A DNA stretch of 40,760 bases from Eubacterium sp. (lineage in GTDB: Bacteria; Bacillota; Clostridia; Lachnospirales; Lachnospiraceae), in the NCBI GenBank assembly GCA_017433615.1, contig JAFRGW010000127.1, forward strand, positions 1 to 40,760, in the 5' to 3' direction. Within the stretch, counting starts at the first letter, position 1. Every line of letters starts with the position of its first letter. Positions 28,611 to 35,257 of the stretch are shown in pieces. A model generated the notes under the pieces. That model was not told where the DNA came from. It ran no database searches and saw only the letters and a list, made by a program, of their open reading frames with translations. Position numbers and translations under genes: made by a program.

Positions 28611-29162
28611 ATGGCAAAGAAAAAAGCAAAAAAAGATAAGCGACGGATGGCGTCGGTCATCTGTCGCCTTTTTGGTATTATCATCCTGATTGCGGTAATA
28701 GCTGCGTTATTGCCGATCACACTGCCGCATTATATGGGATATGAGATTTATAATGTCATCAGCGGAAGCATGGAACCGGATATTCCGGTTGGAAGTATTA
28801 TATATGTGCAGGATACGTCAGCAGATACACTTGAGAAAAATGATGTGATTGCATTTATGAGCGGCGGTTCAATTGTGACACACCGCGTTGTAGAAAATCA
28901 TATTCTTGAAGGTTATCTGACAACCAAGGGCGATGCCAACGCCCAGGAGGATCTCGGTGAGGTTCCGTATGATAACGTGATCGGGAAGGTTGTGAAACAT
29001 GTTCCGTATCTCGGCCAGCTGATGTGGATCCTTTCCAGCAATGTCGGTAAAATACTGTTGATGACGCTGGCAGTATGCGGTGCATTGCTGAATATCCTTG
29101 CTTCACGTATTAAAGGGCAATGGAAAGAGGACCAGCAGGCCATGAGACAGCAGCGGAAGTGA
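28611..29162 (+). CDS. ER-type signal peptidase I (SipW-like)
   Basis: A 183-residue membrane serine protease that removes signal peptides outside the cytoplasmic membrane. The nucleophile is S53 in SGSMEP. The general base position is H91 (VTHRVV) rather than lysine, which marks the archaeal/ER-type class that includes SipW. Acidic residues D108 and D114 lie in GDANAQED. Membrane segments are at ~17-38 and ~145-165. It closes the locus with two SipW-cognate substrates, so it is very likely their dedicated peptidase. A strong hairpin lies upstream, and a terminator follows at 29214. Confidence 0.93.
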   Translation: MAKKKAKKDKRRMASVICRLFGIIILIAVIAALLPITLPHYMGYEIYNVISGSMEPDIPVGSIIYVQDTSADTLEKNDVIAFMSGGSIVTHRVVENHILEGYLTTKGDANAQEDLGEVPYDNVIGKVVKHVPYLGQLMWILSSNVGKILLMTLAVCGALLNILASRIKGQWKEDQQAMRQQRK

Positions 29163-29213
29163 CGAAACAGAATGGCCGTATGGTGTGGCTGAATATTGTT
29201 GCAGAATGATATG

Positions 29214-29244
29214 ACAGACTCATGGAGACGTGAGTCTGTTTTTG
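29214..29244 (+). terminator. Terminator after the SipW-like peptidase gene
   Basis: ACAGACTCA (29214-29222) pairs with TGAGTCTGT (29231-29239) around an 8-nt loop and is followed by TTTTTG. It ends the fibre locus. Confidence 0.85.
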
Positions 29245-29338
29245 CGTTTATAAACGCAAAACAGACAGGGGTGCACAGTTCGCGACAGGGAAGATCGCTT
29301 CGCGATCACGCTCGCGCGCAGAGCGTGCACAAGTGCAC
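29241..29338. repeat. Cluster of palindromes and small hairpins
   Basis: A perfect 20-bp palindrome, TTTGCGTTTATAAACGCAAA, spans 29241-29260. It is followed by GATCGC-TTC-GCGATC (29293-29307), ACGCTC-N7-GAGCGT (29308-29326) and GTGCAC-AA-GTGCAC (29325-29338). No convincing gene covers this 259-bp gap. The cluster could be an operator region or a repetitive extragenic palindrome. Confidence 0.75.
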
Positions 29339-29421
29339 GCTATCAAATTTGTCGCTTAAATTGTCAGTAAAAATGTTAATTTTTATGGCAGTAGTCAATA
29401 TGATTAGTATATAATAAAGCT

Positions 29422-30528
29422 ATGTGTAACAGAATTATCAACAATTACATATGTAAAAGGATATGCCTGATCCTGCTGACGGTTGCGCTCACACTTTCGC
29501 TGTTTGCATGCGGGAGCAGTCAGGAGGCCGATGCTGCGTCGGACAGCGCGGCGAATGCAATCTCATCCGCAGGCGCCGCGATTTCCTCTGCGGTCGATCC
29601 ACAGAAAGCGATTCTGGGATTCGGCAGCTCCAAATCAAAATCATCGGGATCGTCAGATTCATCGAAATCCCCTGCGGGCAAGACTTCAGCTGGTGCTGCA
29701 TCTGCGCCGGCAGAACCGGAAACAAAATATGAGATCCCGCCGTTCCGCGGTGTGGAATTTCATGAGGATGCGGCAGAAGGAAATGGATTTGTCTCGATTG
29801 ATTTGTCTTCCATCGAGAAAGGATATTTCGGCCTGCTCTGCAAGACGGATAAGCAGATGCTTTTCCAGGTGATCAAGGACGATACGACCTATAATTATGC
29901 TGTGATCAACGGCGAGGAGATGTTCTTCCCGCTTCAGCTGGGAGACGGACATTATACTTTCCGTGTGATGGAAAATATCGAAGGCAACAAATATCTGGAA
30001 TACTATAAGACCGAAGCAGATGTTTCAATTGCCGACCCATTGGACCCGTTTTTGCGGCCGAATACTTACTCGAATTATGCAGAGGACTCTGAATGTGTGA
30101 AGAAAGCGAAGAGTTTCGCGGAGAATTCTGCAGATGTCGAGGAATTCATTGAGCAGATTTACGACTATGTCTGTGACAACATTAAGTATGACAGGGAACT
30201 GGCCGAGAATGTCCAGTCGGGATACTTGCCGAATCCGGATAATACTATGGCAACGAAGAAAGGTATCTGCCTGGACTATGCCAGCCTTGCGGCCGCGATG
30301 CTTCGCAGCCAGGGTGTGCCGACAAAGATTATTTTCGGATATGTCGCGCCGAATGATGTGTACCACGCGTGGAATAAATTTTACACGGAGGAAGGCGGCT
30401 GGACACTGGTTGAATTCAAGGTTGTCGGAAAAGACTGGAACAGGATCGACCTGACATTTTCAGCCAACGGCGCCGACAGTGATTATATCGGTGACGGATC
30501 GAATTATTTAGAGGTTTACACGTATTGA
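29422..30528 (+). CDS. Transglutaminase-like lipoprotein
   Basis: A 368-residue lipoprotein. The hydrophobic signal ends LSLFAC, with C30 the lipidation site, followed by a long Ser/Ala-rich tether. The C-terminal domain is transglutaminase-like, with C283 (KKGICLDYAS), H315 (YHAWNKF) and D343 (RIDLTF) as the expected Cys-His-Asp triad. This fold often acts on peptides or makes crosslinks at the surface. The gene starts the second cluster and is followed by a 36-bp tandem repeat, then pilC. No ribosome binding site precedes the ATG, and TATAAT (29410-29415) lies only 6 bp upstream, so the mRNA could be leaderless. A weaker TTGTCA (29361) to TATGGC (29384) pair is an alternative promoter. Crosslinking of pilus components is speculative. 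Confidence 0.92.
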   Translation: MCNRIINNYICKRICLILLTVALTLSLFACGSSQEADAASDSAANAISSAGAAISSAVDPQKAILGFGSSKSKSSGSSDSSKSPAGKTSAGAASAPAEPETKYEIPPFRGVEFHEDAAEGNGFVSIDLSSIEKGYFGLLCKTDKQMLFQVIKDDTTYNYAVINGEEMFFPLQLGDGHYTFRVMENIEGNKYLEYYKTEADVSIADPLDPFLRPNTYSNYAEDSECVKKAKSFAENSADVEEFIEQIYDYVCDNIKYDRELAENVQSGYLPNPDNTMATKKGICLDYASLAAAMLRSQGVPTKIIFGYVAPNDVYHAWNKFYTEEGGWTLVEFKVVGKDWNRIDLTFSANGADSDYIGDGSNYLEVYTY

Positions 30529-30646
30529 GTGTGCCAGGGTGCGTTCTGTACAGGAATCAATCAGGTGTGCCAGGGTGCGTTCTGTACAGGAATCAATCAG
30601 GTGTGCCCGGCTGCGTTCTGTACAGGAATCAGTCAGGTGTGCCCGG
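30529..30646 (+). repeat. 36-bp tandem repeat directly after the lipoprotein stop codon
   Basis: Full copies lie at 30529-30564, 30565-30600 and 30601-30636, with a partial fourth from 30637. The first two are identical; the third has a few changes. Each contains the palindrome CTGTACAG. The array begins at the base after the TGA stop. There are no spacers, so it is not a CRISPR. Open frames across it are by-products of a period divisible by three. Confidence 0.95.
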
Positions 30647-30676
30647 AAGCTTAACTGGCAGAAAGAGAAAAATCAG

Positions 30677-30781
30677 ATGCGTACGGAATGGTCAGACGAC
30701 AGCAGAGGTGTGACTTTCCGGAAGCTCTCAGATAACGATAACAACGATAAGAAATATCAGCAGGAGAGGATGCGCGTATGA
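30677..30781 (+). CDS. Possible 34-residue ORF overlapping the pilC start
   Basis: From ATG 30677 the reading frame gives a charged, Asp/Asn-rich peptide (MRTEWSDDSRGVTF, then NDNNDKKYQQERMRV). Its stop overlaps the pilC start as ATGA, an arrangement typical of translational coupling. There is no good ribosome binding site before its own ATG, and pilC has a strong one (AGGAGAGG). It may be chance. I list it because of the overlap only. Confidence 0.25.
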   Translation: MRTEWSDDSRGVTFRKLSDNDNNDKKYQQERMRV

Positions 30782-31845
30782 GTGCAGACAAGAAAACAGG
30801 AAAAGCGGCGCTTGGCTATGCGGAGATGGGTTCCTTCTTCGAGAACATGGCGATGATGATCAAGGCCGGCATTACGGTAAATGAAGCTGTCGGTCTGCTG
30901 AAGGATGAGACAGACCGCGACAATCAGGTGATGATCAATACACTGACGAGTCTGAACGATCAGATGTCTGTTGGTGTCTCCTTTGGTGATGCCATGCGTG
31001 ATGCCGGAACATTTCCGGATTATGCAGTGGATATGGTCGGTGCGGCGGAATACACCGGACGGTTGGAGGATACATTGTTCCATCTGTCGGAATATTACCG
31101 GTCCGAGGAATCCATGCGTAAGACGCTGATTTCGGCCGTCCGCTACCCGATTATTCTGCTGGTCATGGTAATCGCGGTGCTGATCGTCATGCTGAAACTG
31201 GTATTCCCGGCATTTTATGGCGTGTACAACAACCTGACCGGCAGCCTGTCGGCATCGTCGTACCGCTATATTGACGTGTCATTTATGATCTGCCGGATCA
31301 TGCTGGTTGTCATGATCGTTCTGGTTGTGGTTCTGTTGATCGGTGTGCTGATGTGGCGCGGCGGAAAGCAGGATGCAATTCGCCGGATTCTGATGAAATT
31401 CCCGGCATTTGAACAGCTGATCAGCAATCTGGATCTGTACCGCTTCACATCCTGCTTCGATATGTTCATTTCCAGCGGCGAACTGCAGGACGAGGCATTG
31501 AAGAAGAGTCTGTCCGTCGTGGAGACCGGTGCATTGCGCGGCAAAATCGAGCGCTGCATTCAGAAGATGGAAGCGGAGGGCAAGAGCTTCTCGCAGACAG
31601 CATATGAAGAGCAGCTGTATGACGCCATCAACAACCGTATGCTGATTCCGGCAGAGCGAAGCGGTATGCTGGATTCCATCCTGCAGAAAATCATGCGCAA
31701 TCTGAAGGACAACAATGATGCATACATCAGCCGGATCGCAAATACGATCGAGCCGCTGCTGACAGGTATTCTGATGATTTTCATCGGGCTGATGCTGATC
31801 AGTCTGATGATTCCGCTGATCGGTATTATGAACAGTATCGGGTAA
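30778..31845 (+). CDS. pilC: Type IV pilus/type II secretion inner-membrane platform protein (PilC/GspF family)
   Basis: A 355-residue polytopic membrane protein with two GspF-type halves. The first has AGITVNEAVGLLKDE, the second SSGELQDEALKKSLSVVE, and both contain the typical helical cytoplasmic domain. Membrane segments lie near 120-145, 168-195 and 325-350. In type IV pili this platform couples the ATPases to pilin assembly. AGGAGAGG lies 7 bp before the ATG. It is followed by a diverged 37-bp repeat and then by a run of small pilin-like genes and a PilT-type ATPase. Family membership is clear; the gene symbol is by family only. Confidence 0.93.
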   Translation: MSADKKTGKAALGYAEMGSFFENMAMMIKAGITVNEAVGLLKDETDRDNQVMINTLTSLNDQMSVGVSFGDAMRDAGTFPDYAVDMVGAAEYTGRLEDTLFHLSEYYRSEESMRKTLISAVRYPIILLVMVIAVLIVMLKLVFPAFYGVYNNLTGSLSASSYRYIDVSFMICRIMLVVMIVLVVVLLIGVLMWRGGKQDAIRRILMKFPAFEQLISNLDLYRFTSCFDMFISSGELQDEALKKSLSVVETGALRGKIERCIQKMEAEGKSFSQTAYEEQLYDAINNRMLIPAERSGMLDSILQKIMRNLKDNNDAYISRIANTIEPLLTGILMIFIGLMLISLMIPLIGIMNSIG

Positions 31846-31847
31846 AA

Positions 31848-31958
31848 GTTTTTGACGTGTCATGCTGAGATGATCAGATGCAGCGTGCAGGACATGACAA
31901 CCTGCGATGCTTAGATATTATGTGCAGGACGTGACATGTTGAGTTTATCTGGTGAAGA
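31848..31958 (+). repeat. Diverged 37-bp tandem repeat after the pilC stop codon
   Basis: Three decayed units begin at 31848, 31885 and 31922, sharing the pattern GT....GACNTGNCA..(C/T)TG. The last two share GTGCAGGAC(A/G)TGACA. The array starts 2 bp after the TAA stop and runs toward the next start. It is weaker than the other arrays in this cluster. Confidence 0.6.
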
Positions 31959-31980
31959 AACTTACATAAGGAATATTTCC

Positions 31981-32298
31981 ATGAACAAGAAAGACCACTC
32001 CACAATCATTATCCTCGTCTGGGCGATTCTGGCTGCCGTTCTGCTGATCGGCGTTCCCATGTCGCGCAGCGCAGCTGCGGAAGGCGGGGAAGACAGCATC
32101 CAGTCCATCCGGGAAACCGTGATGGAGCGGGCGCTTCAGTGCTATGTCATTGAGGGTGCATATCCGCAGGATCTGGCGTATCTTGAGGAGAATTATGGTC
32201 TGACGGTTAACAAGGAAGATTATCTCGTCGTATATACACCGTTTGCGGAAAACTTGCCGCCGGATGTTCAGGTGATTGACCGGAACGAAGGCAGTTGA
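31981..32298 (+). CDS. Small membrane-anchored pseudopilin-like protein
   Basis: A 105-residue protein with a short basic start (MNKKDH), a membrane helix (TIIILVWAILAAVLLIGVP) and an extracytoplasmic domain with one Cys (ALQCYVIEGAYPQDLAYLEE). The AYPxDLxYLE pattern is like pseudopilin C-terminal domains, but there is no canonical prepilin cleavage site. AAGGAA lies 7 bp before ATG 31981. An in-frame ATG at 31936 with a weaker site would add 15 residues that lie partly within the 37-bp repeat, so 31981 is preferred. The last nine codons form the first unit of the 38-bp repeat. It sits between pilC and three similar small genes. Confidence 0.82.
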   Translation: MNKKDHSTIIILVWAILAAVLLIGVPMSRSAAAEGGEDSIQSIRETVMERALQCYVIEGAYPQDLAYLEENYGLTVNKEDYLVVYTPFAENLPPDVQVIDRNEGS

Positions 32299-32423
32299 CC
32301 CGGGTGGAAGTGATTGACCGGAGTGCAGGTAGTTGACCCGGGTGAAAGTGATTGACCGGAGCGAGGGCAATTGACCCGGGTGAAAGTGATTGACCGGAGT
32401 GAAGCTGTCTGACCGGGATGCAG
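32272..32423 (+). repeat. 38-bp tandem repeat (paired 19-bp units) spanning the stop codon
   Basis: Copies lie at 32272-32309, 32310-32347, 32348-32385 and 32386-32423, the last more diverged. Each consists of two related 19-bp halves, GTGATTGACCGGAGTGCAG and GTAGTTGACCCGGGTGAAA types. The first copy includes the last nine codons and the TGA of the upstream gene. The palindrome ACCCGGGT recurs in the first three units. Confidence 0.95.
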
Positions 32424-32487
32424 GGAATGGTATCAGCTGACAAATGAAATTCGTTGAAATGGAAGCACAGGACAGGGGATTTAAGTG

Positions 32488-32943
32488 ATGAGAAGAAACG
32501 GTGAAAAAATATTTGGCGACGTGATTTCCACAGTCACGGTTGCGGTCCTGTTCTTTGTGATCCTGATGCTGGTGGTGTTTTCGGCAGTATCTTATCAGCG
32601 GTCCGTTGAAATATCTGACGCAAACGGGAATGCACGTGCTGTGCTGTCCTACATCATTACGGCGGTTAAGGCCAGTGAGGCCAGCCGTGTAAGTATCGAG
32701 GATATGGACGGGATGCAGGTGCTTGTGATTGAAGATGCATCCACGGGATATGCTCAGGAGATTTTCCATAAGGATGGAAAGGTGCAGGAAAATTACGGCC
32801 GGATTGGCGAACCGGTAAATGTAGAGGATGCGCTGGTGATCGGCGAAGCGAATGTATTTGAATTTGACATGGCTGCCTACAATTTGCTGCAGGTGACTAC
32901 AGATCTGGGCAGTTCTTACGTACATCTGCACACGGCACAGTGA
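32488..32943 (+). CDS. Small pilin-like membrane protein (DUF4860-like)
   Basis: A 151-residue protein with a basic N-terminus (MRRNGEKIFGD), a membrane helix (VAVLFFVILMLVVFSAVSY) and an extracytoplasmic domain (ARAVLSYIITAVKASE; DMDGMQVLVIED). It resembles the DUF4860-type proteins I associate with Gram-positive type IV pilus operons; that match is from memory. GTG at 32485 directly precedes ATG 32488. AGGGG (32474-32478) suits either, and ATG is preferred. A minor pilin or assembly role is inferred from the position after pilC and before the PilT-type ATPase. Confidence 0.83.
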   Translation: MRRNGEKIFGDVISTVTVAVLFFVILMLVVFSAVSYQRSVEISDANGNARAVLSYIITAVKASEASRVSIEDMDGMQVLVIEDASTGYAQEIFHKDGKVQENYGRIGEPVNVEDALVIGEANVFEFDMAAYNLLQVTTDLGSSYVHLHTAQ

Positions 32944-32953
32944 GGACGAATAT

Positions 32954-33439
32954 ATGAAGAAGGAACGTAACATCGCATTTATCGTGGAGCTGCTTCTTCT
33001 TTTCATGATTTTGCTGTTCGTGATTGTAGTGATCACGCAGACATTCATGAAATCCAGGAGTCAGAGCCTGTATGCGCGGCATTTAACGGAAGCGGTCACA
33101 CTGGCCGAAGAAGTTGCAGAAGTCTCGGCATCGGCAGAAGATCTGACCGAGGCGGCAGAACGGTTTGGCGCCATGGAGCAGGTGCTGGAGGTTCAGGAGA
33201 CGCAGGGAGAATCAGGCGAGACTTCGGCTTCGGGTTCAGGCCTCGTGATGGCAATGGAATTTGCTGCAGAGAACGGAACACGGGATGAATACCGTGTCGA
33301 GCTGGACTGGGTGGAAGAAAAAGACAGAGCCGATGCAGCTGCCGGCGGCCGATTCGTTACAAAACAGATCCGGGTCTATTTCGCAGACGAACAGGAACCG
33401 ATCTACACACTGGATGCAGGAGATTTGAAAGCGTCTTAA
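32954..33439 (+). CDS. Small pilin-like membrane protein
   Basis: A 161-residue protein with the N-terminus MKKERN, a strong membrane helix (IAFIVELLLLFMILLFVIVVI), then an Ala/Glu-rich helical region (EAVTLAEEVAEVSASAEDLT), a Ser/Gly linker and a beta-rich end (YRVELDWVEEKD). The helix-then-globular layout is that of a minor pilin. Its ribosome binding site GAGGA overlaps the preceding stop, with 7 bp to the ATG, so translation is coupled. No named family is recognised. Confidence 0.85.
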   Translation: MKKERNIAFIVELLLLFMILLFVIVVITQTFMKSRSQSLYARHLTEAVTLAEEVAEVSASAEDLTEAAERFGAMEQVLEVQETQGESGETSASGSGLVMAMEFAAENGTRDEYRVELDWVEEKDRADAAAGGRFVTKQIRVYFADEQEPIYTLDAGDLKAS

Positions 33440-33461
33440 CGCATGAAATGGAGAAGCAGGT

Positions 33462-33878
33462 ATGAGTCACAAGATCAGACTTGGACCAATTGCAATATTT
33501 CTGACAGTCATCGCGGCTGTGCTGGCGACGCTGGCGATGCTGACTGTTGCGACCTCGCGTGCGGATGCCACGCTGGCGGAGCGATTTGCAATAGTTACAT
33601 CTTTGCGCTATGAGCTTGAGACGGACGGAAACCGTTTTCTGCAGCAAATAGACAGTAGCCTGCGGACCGACGGACTGCTTGAACTGCCGGAAGGCGCAGA
33701 ACAGCTTGACAATGGGAATGTGCATTACAACGTCGAGAAAGAGGGATATGCGCTTGATGTTGAGGTGGCTGTTCTGCCTGACGGATCAGATGCAGGTAAC
33801 TATGAAGTGGTTGACTGGAAAATCAGTAAGATCTGGAAGGGCGCAGATCCGTTCGAGAATCTCTGGCCGGGTTTCTGA
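33462..33878 (+). CDS. Small pilin-like membrane protein
   Basis: A 138-residue protein with the N-terminus MSHKIRLG, a membrane helix (PIAIFLTVIAAVLATLAMLTV), a helical segment (LAERFAIVTSLRYELETDGN) and a beta-rich end (YALDVEVAVLPDG). It is the fourth small protein of this type in a row, 22 bp after the previous gene. The hydrophobic N-terminus and short ectodomain suggest a pilin-like subunit, but no prepilin peptidase motif is clear. The function is inferred from context. Confidence 0.85.
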   Translation: MSHKIRLGPIAIFLTVIAAVLATLAMLTVATSRADATLAERFAIVTSLRYELETDGNRFLQQIDSSLRTDGLLELPEGAEQLDNGNVHYNVEKEGYALDVEVAVLPDGSDAGNYEVVDWKISKIWKGADPFENLWPGF

Positions 33879-34012
33879 GCCGGCAGTGAACCGGCAGCTG
33901 TCCGGATTGTATCTGGGCGCCGGAAGATCAAGGAAGCAGGAAATCGGCAGCCCCGGAAGCGAAAAAAGGGCGCCGAAAGGATAAGAAAGCAAGAAAAAGG
34001 AGCCAGACACAC

Positions 34013-35068
34013 ATGACATTGCACGAAATTCTGCATCGCGCCACGGAAAGCGGCGCCTCTGACATATTCCTGATTGCCGGCCTGCCGGTCACCTACAAGG
34101 TGAAGGGTGCGCAGCAGCGTGTCGGCGAGGGGATCATGAAGCCAAATGATATCATACCGCTGATTGACGAGATCTATGAGGCGGGACGGCGGGCGAAGAC
34201 CAATTACGAGAACGGGGTGGACGATGATTTTTCATTCTCGATTCCGCAGCTGGGAAGATTTCGCGTGAATGTATTCCGGCAGAGGGGTTCTGTGGCGGCG
34301 GTAATCCGTGTAATCAAGTTTGGCATTCCGGATCCGGCGCAGCTTGGCATCCCGGAGAGTGTTCTCTCGCTGGCGGATAACAAGACGGGTCTTGTTCTGG
34401 TGGCCGGTGCGGCGGGTTCCGGTAAATCCACGACACTTGCATGTATGATTGACCGGATCAACCAGCGCAGGGAGTGTCATGTGATCACCATGGAGGACCC
34501 GATCGAGTATTTGCACTCGCATAACAAGAGTATTGTCAGCCAGCGCGAAGTGTTTATCGACACGCCGGGATATCTGGAGTCGCTGCGCTCGGCACTGCGT
34601 GAGAGTCCGGATGTCATTCTGCTGGGTGAGATGCGCGATTACGACACGATTTCGTCTGCGATTACAGCTGCCGAGACAGGTGTGCTGCTTTTCAGTACCC
34701 TCCATACCAGCAGTGCGGCAAATACAATCAACCGCATCGTAGATGTATTTCCGGCAAATCAGCAGCTGCAGGTGCGCGGACAGCTGGCGCAGCTGATCCG
34801 CGGGGTGGTCTGCCAGCAGCTGATCACGACGACAGACGGCCATCTGCAGCCGGTATTTGAAATTCTGAAGACCAATCCGGCAATCCAGAACATGATCCGC
34901 GAGGGCAAGATGCACCAGCTTGATTCTGCGATGCAGGCCAATGCGGCGGAAGGCATGACAACGATGGACGGCAGTCTTTTCGAGTTGTGGCAGAAGGGGA
35001 TGATCACGAAGGAGACGGCACTGTCTGTCTGCAACAACTATGAATTTCTGAGTAAGCGTATCCGCTGA
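34013..35068 (+). CDS. pilT: PilT-family type IV pilus ATPase
   Basis: A 351-residue secretion ATPase. Walker A is GAAGSGKS (132-139), with the Asp box and Walker B region near ITMEDPIEY and DVILLGEMRD, and the His box TLHTSSAANTINRIVDVFP. The C-terminal AIQNMIREGK resembles the AIRNLIRE motif of retraction ATPases, so PilT is a better label than PilB. The length is normal for PilT. It is the only pilus ATPase in the window; no PilB, prepilin peptidase or PilM/N/O is visible. AAGGAG lies 10 bp before the ATG. The preceding 134-bp gap has weak, diverged internal repeats (GGGCGCCG at 33915 and 33968). Confidence 0.94.
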   Translation: MTLHEILHRATESGASDIFLIAGLPVTYKVKGAQQRVGEGIMKPNDIIPLIDEIYEAGRRAKTNYENGVDDDFSFSIPQLGRFRVNVFRQRGSVAAVIRVIKFGIPDPAQLGIPESVLSLADNKTGLVLVAGAAGSGKSTTLACMIDRINQRRECHVITMEDPIEYLHSHNKSIVSQREVFIDTPGYLESLRSALRESPDVILLGEMRDYDTISSAITAAETGVLLFSTLHTSSAANTINRIVDVFPANQQLQVRGQLAQLIRGVVCQQLITTTDGHLQPVFEILKTNPAIQNMIREGKMHQLDSAMQANAAEGMTTMDGSLFELWQKGMITKETALSVCNNYEFLSKRIR

Positions 35069-35148
35069 CGGATCAGGAATATGATCCGAATATGCATCTG
35101 CTGACGCTGACGGATCAGGAAATTGACGCGGATGCGCATCCGCTGACG
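35065..35148 (+). repeat. 42-bp tandem repeat at the pilT stop codon
   Basis: Copies lie at 35065-35106 and 35107-35148, both beginning CTGACGGATCAGGAA and ending CTGACG. The first TGA is the pilT stop. Unit 1 contains CGGATCA-N6-TGATCCG. Unit 2 contains the perfect 16-bp palindrome GCGGATGCGCATCCGC (35128-35143). Confidence 0.9.
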
Positions 35149-35257
35149 CTACACCAGGCATTTACGTATCTTTTCTTATAAGCAGCACCAGGAAATCTGC
35201 AGCGCGGTCCCGATACAGGCAGCATATTTCCGGAAAAGAAACGGCAGGATTATATTT

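Noticed and set aside
29196-29414. A 72-residue ORF in the palindrome region
   Set aside because: It runs through the terminator and palindrome cluster and ends at the next promoter; there is no ribosome binding site or family feature.
30529-30646. CRISPR array
   Set aside because: The 36-bp units are directly adjacent with no spacers, and no cas genes are present. The same holds for the 37-, 38- and 42-bp arrays.
30525-30713. ORF with a repeated VLYRNQSG-type peptide
   Set aside because: It arises because the 36-bp repeat has a period divisible by three; there is no initiation signal.
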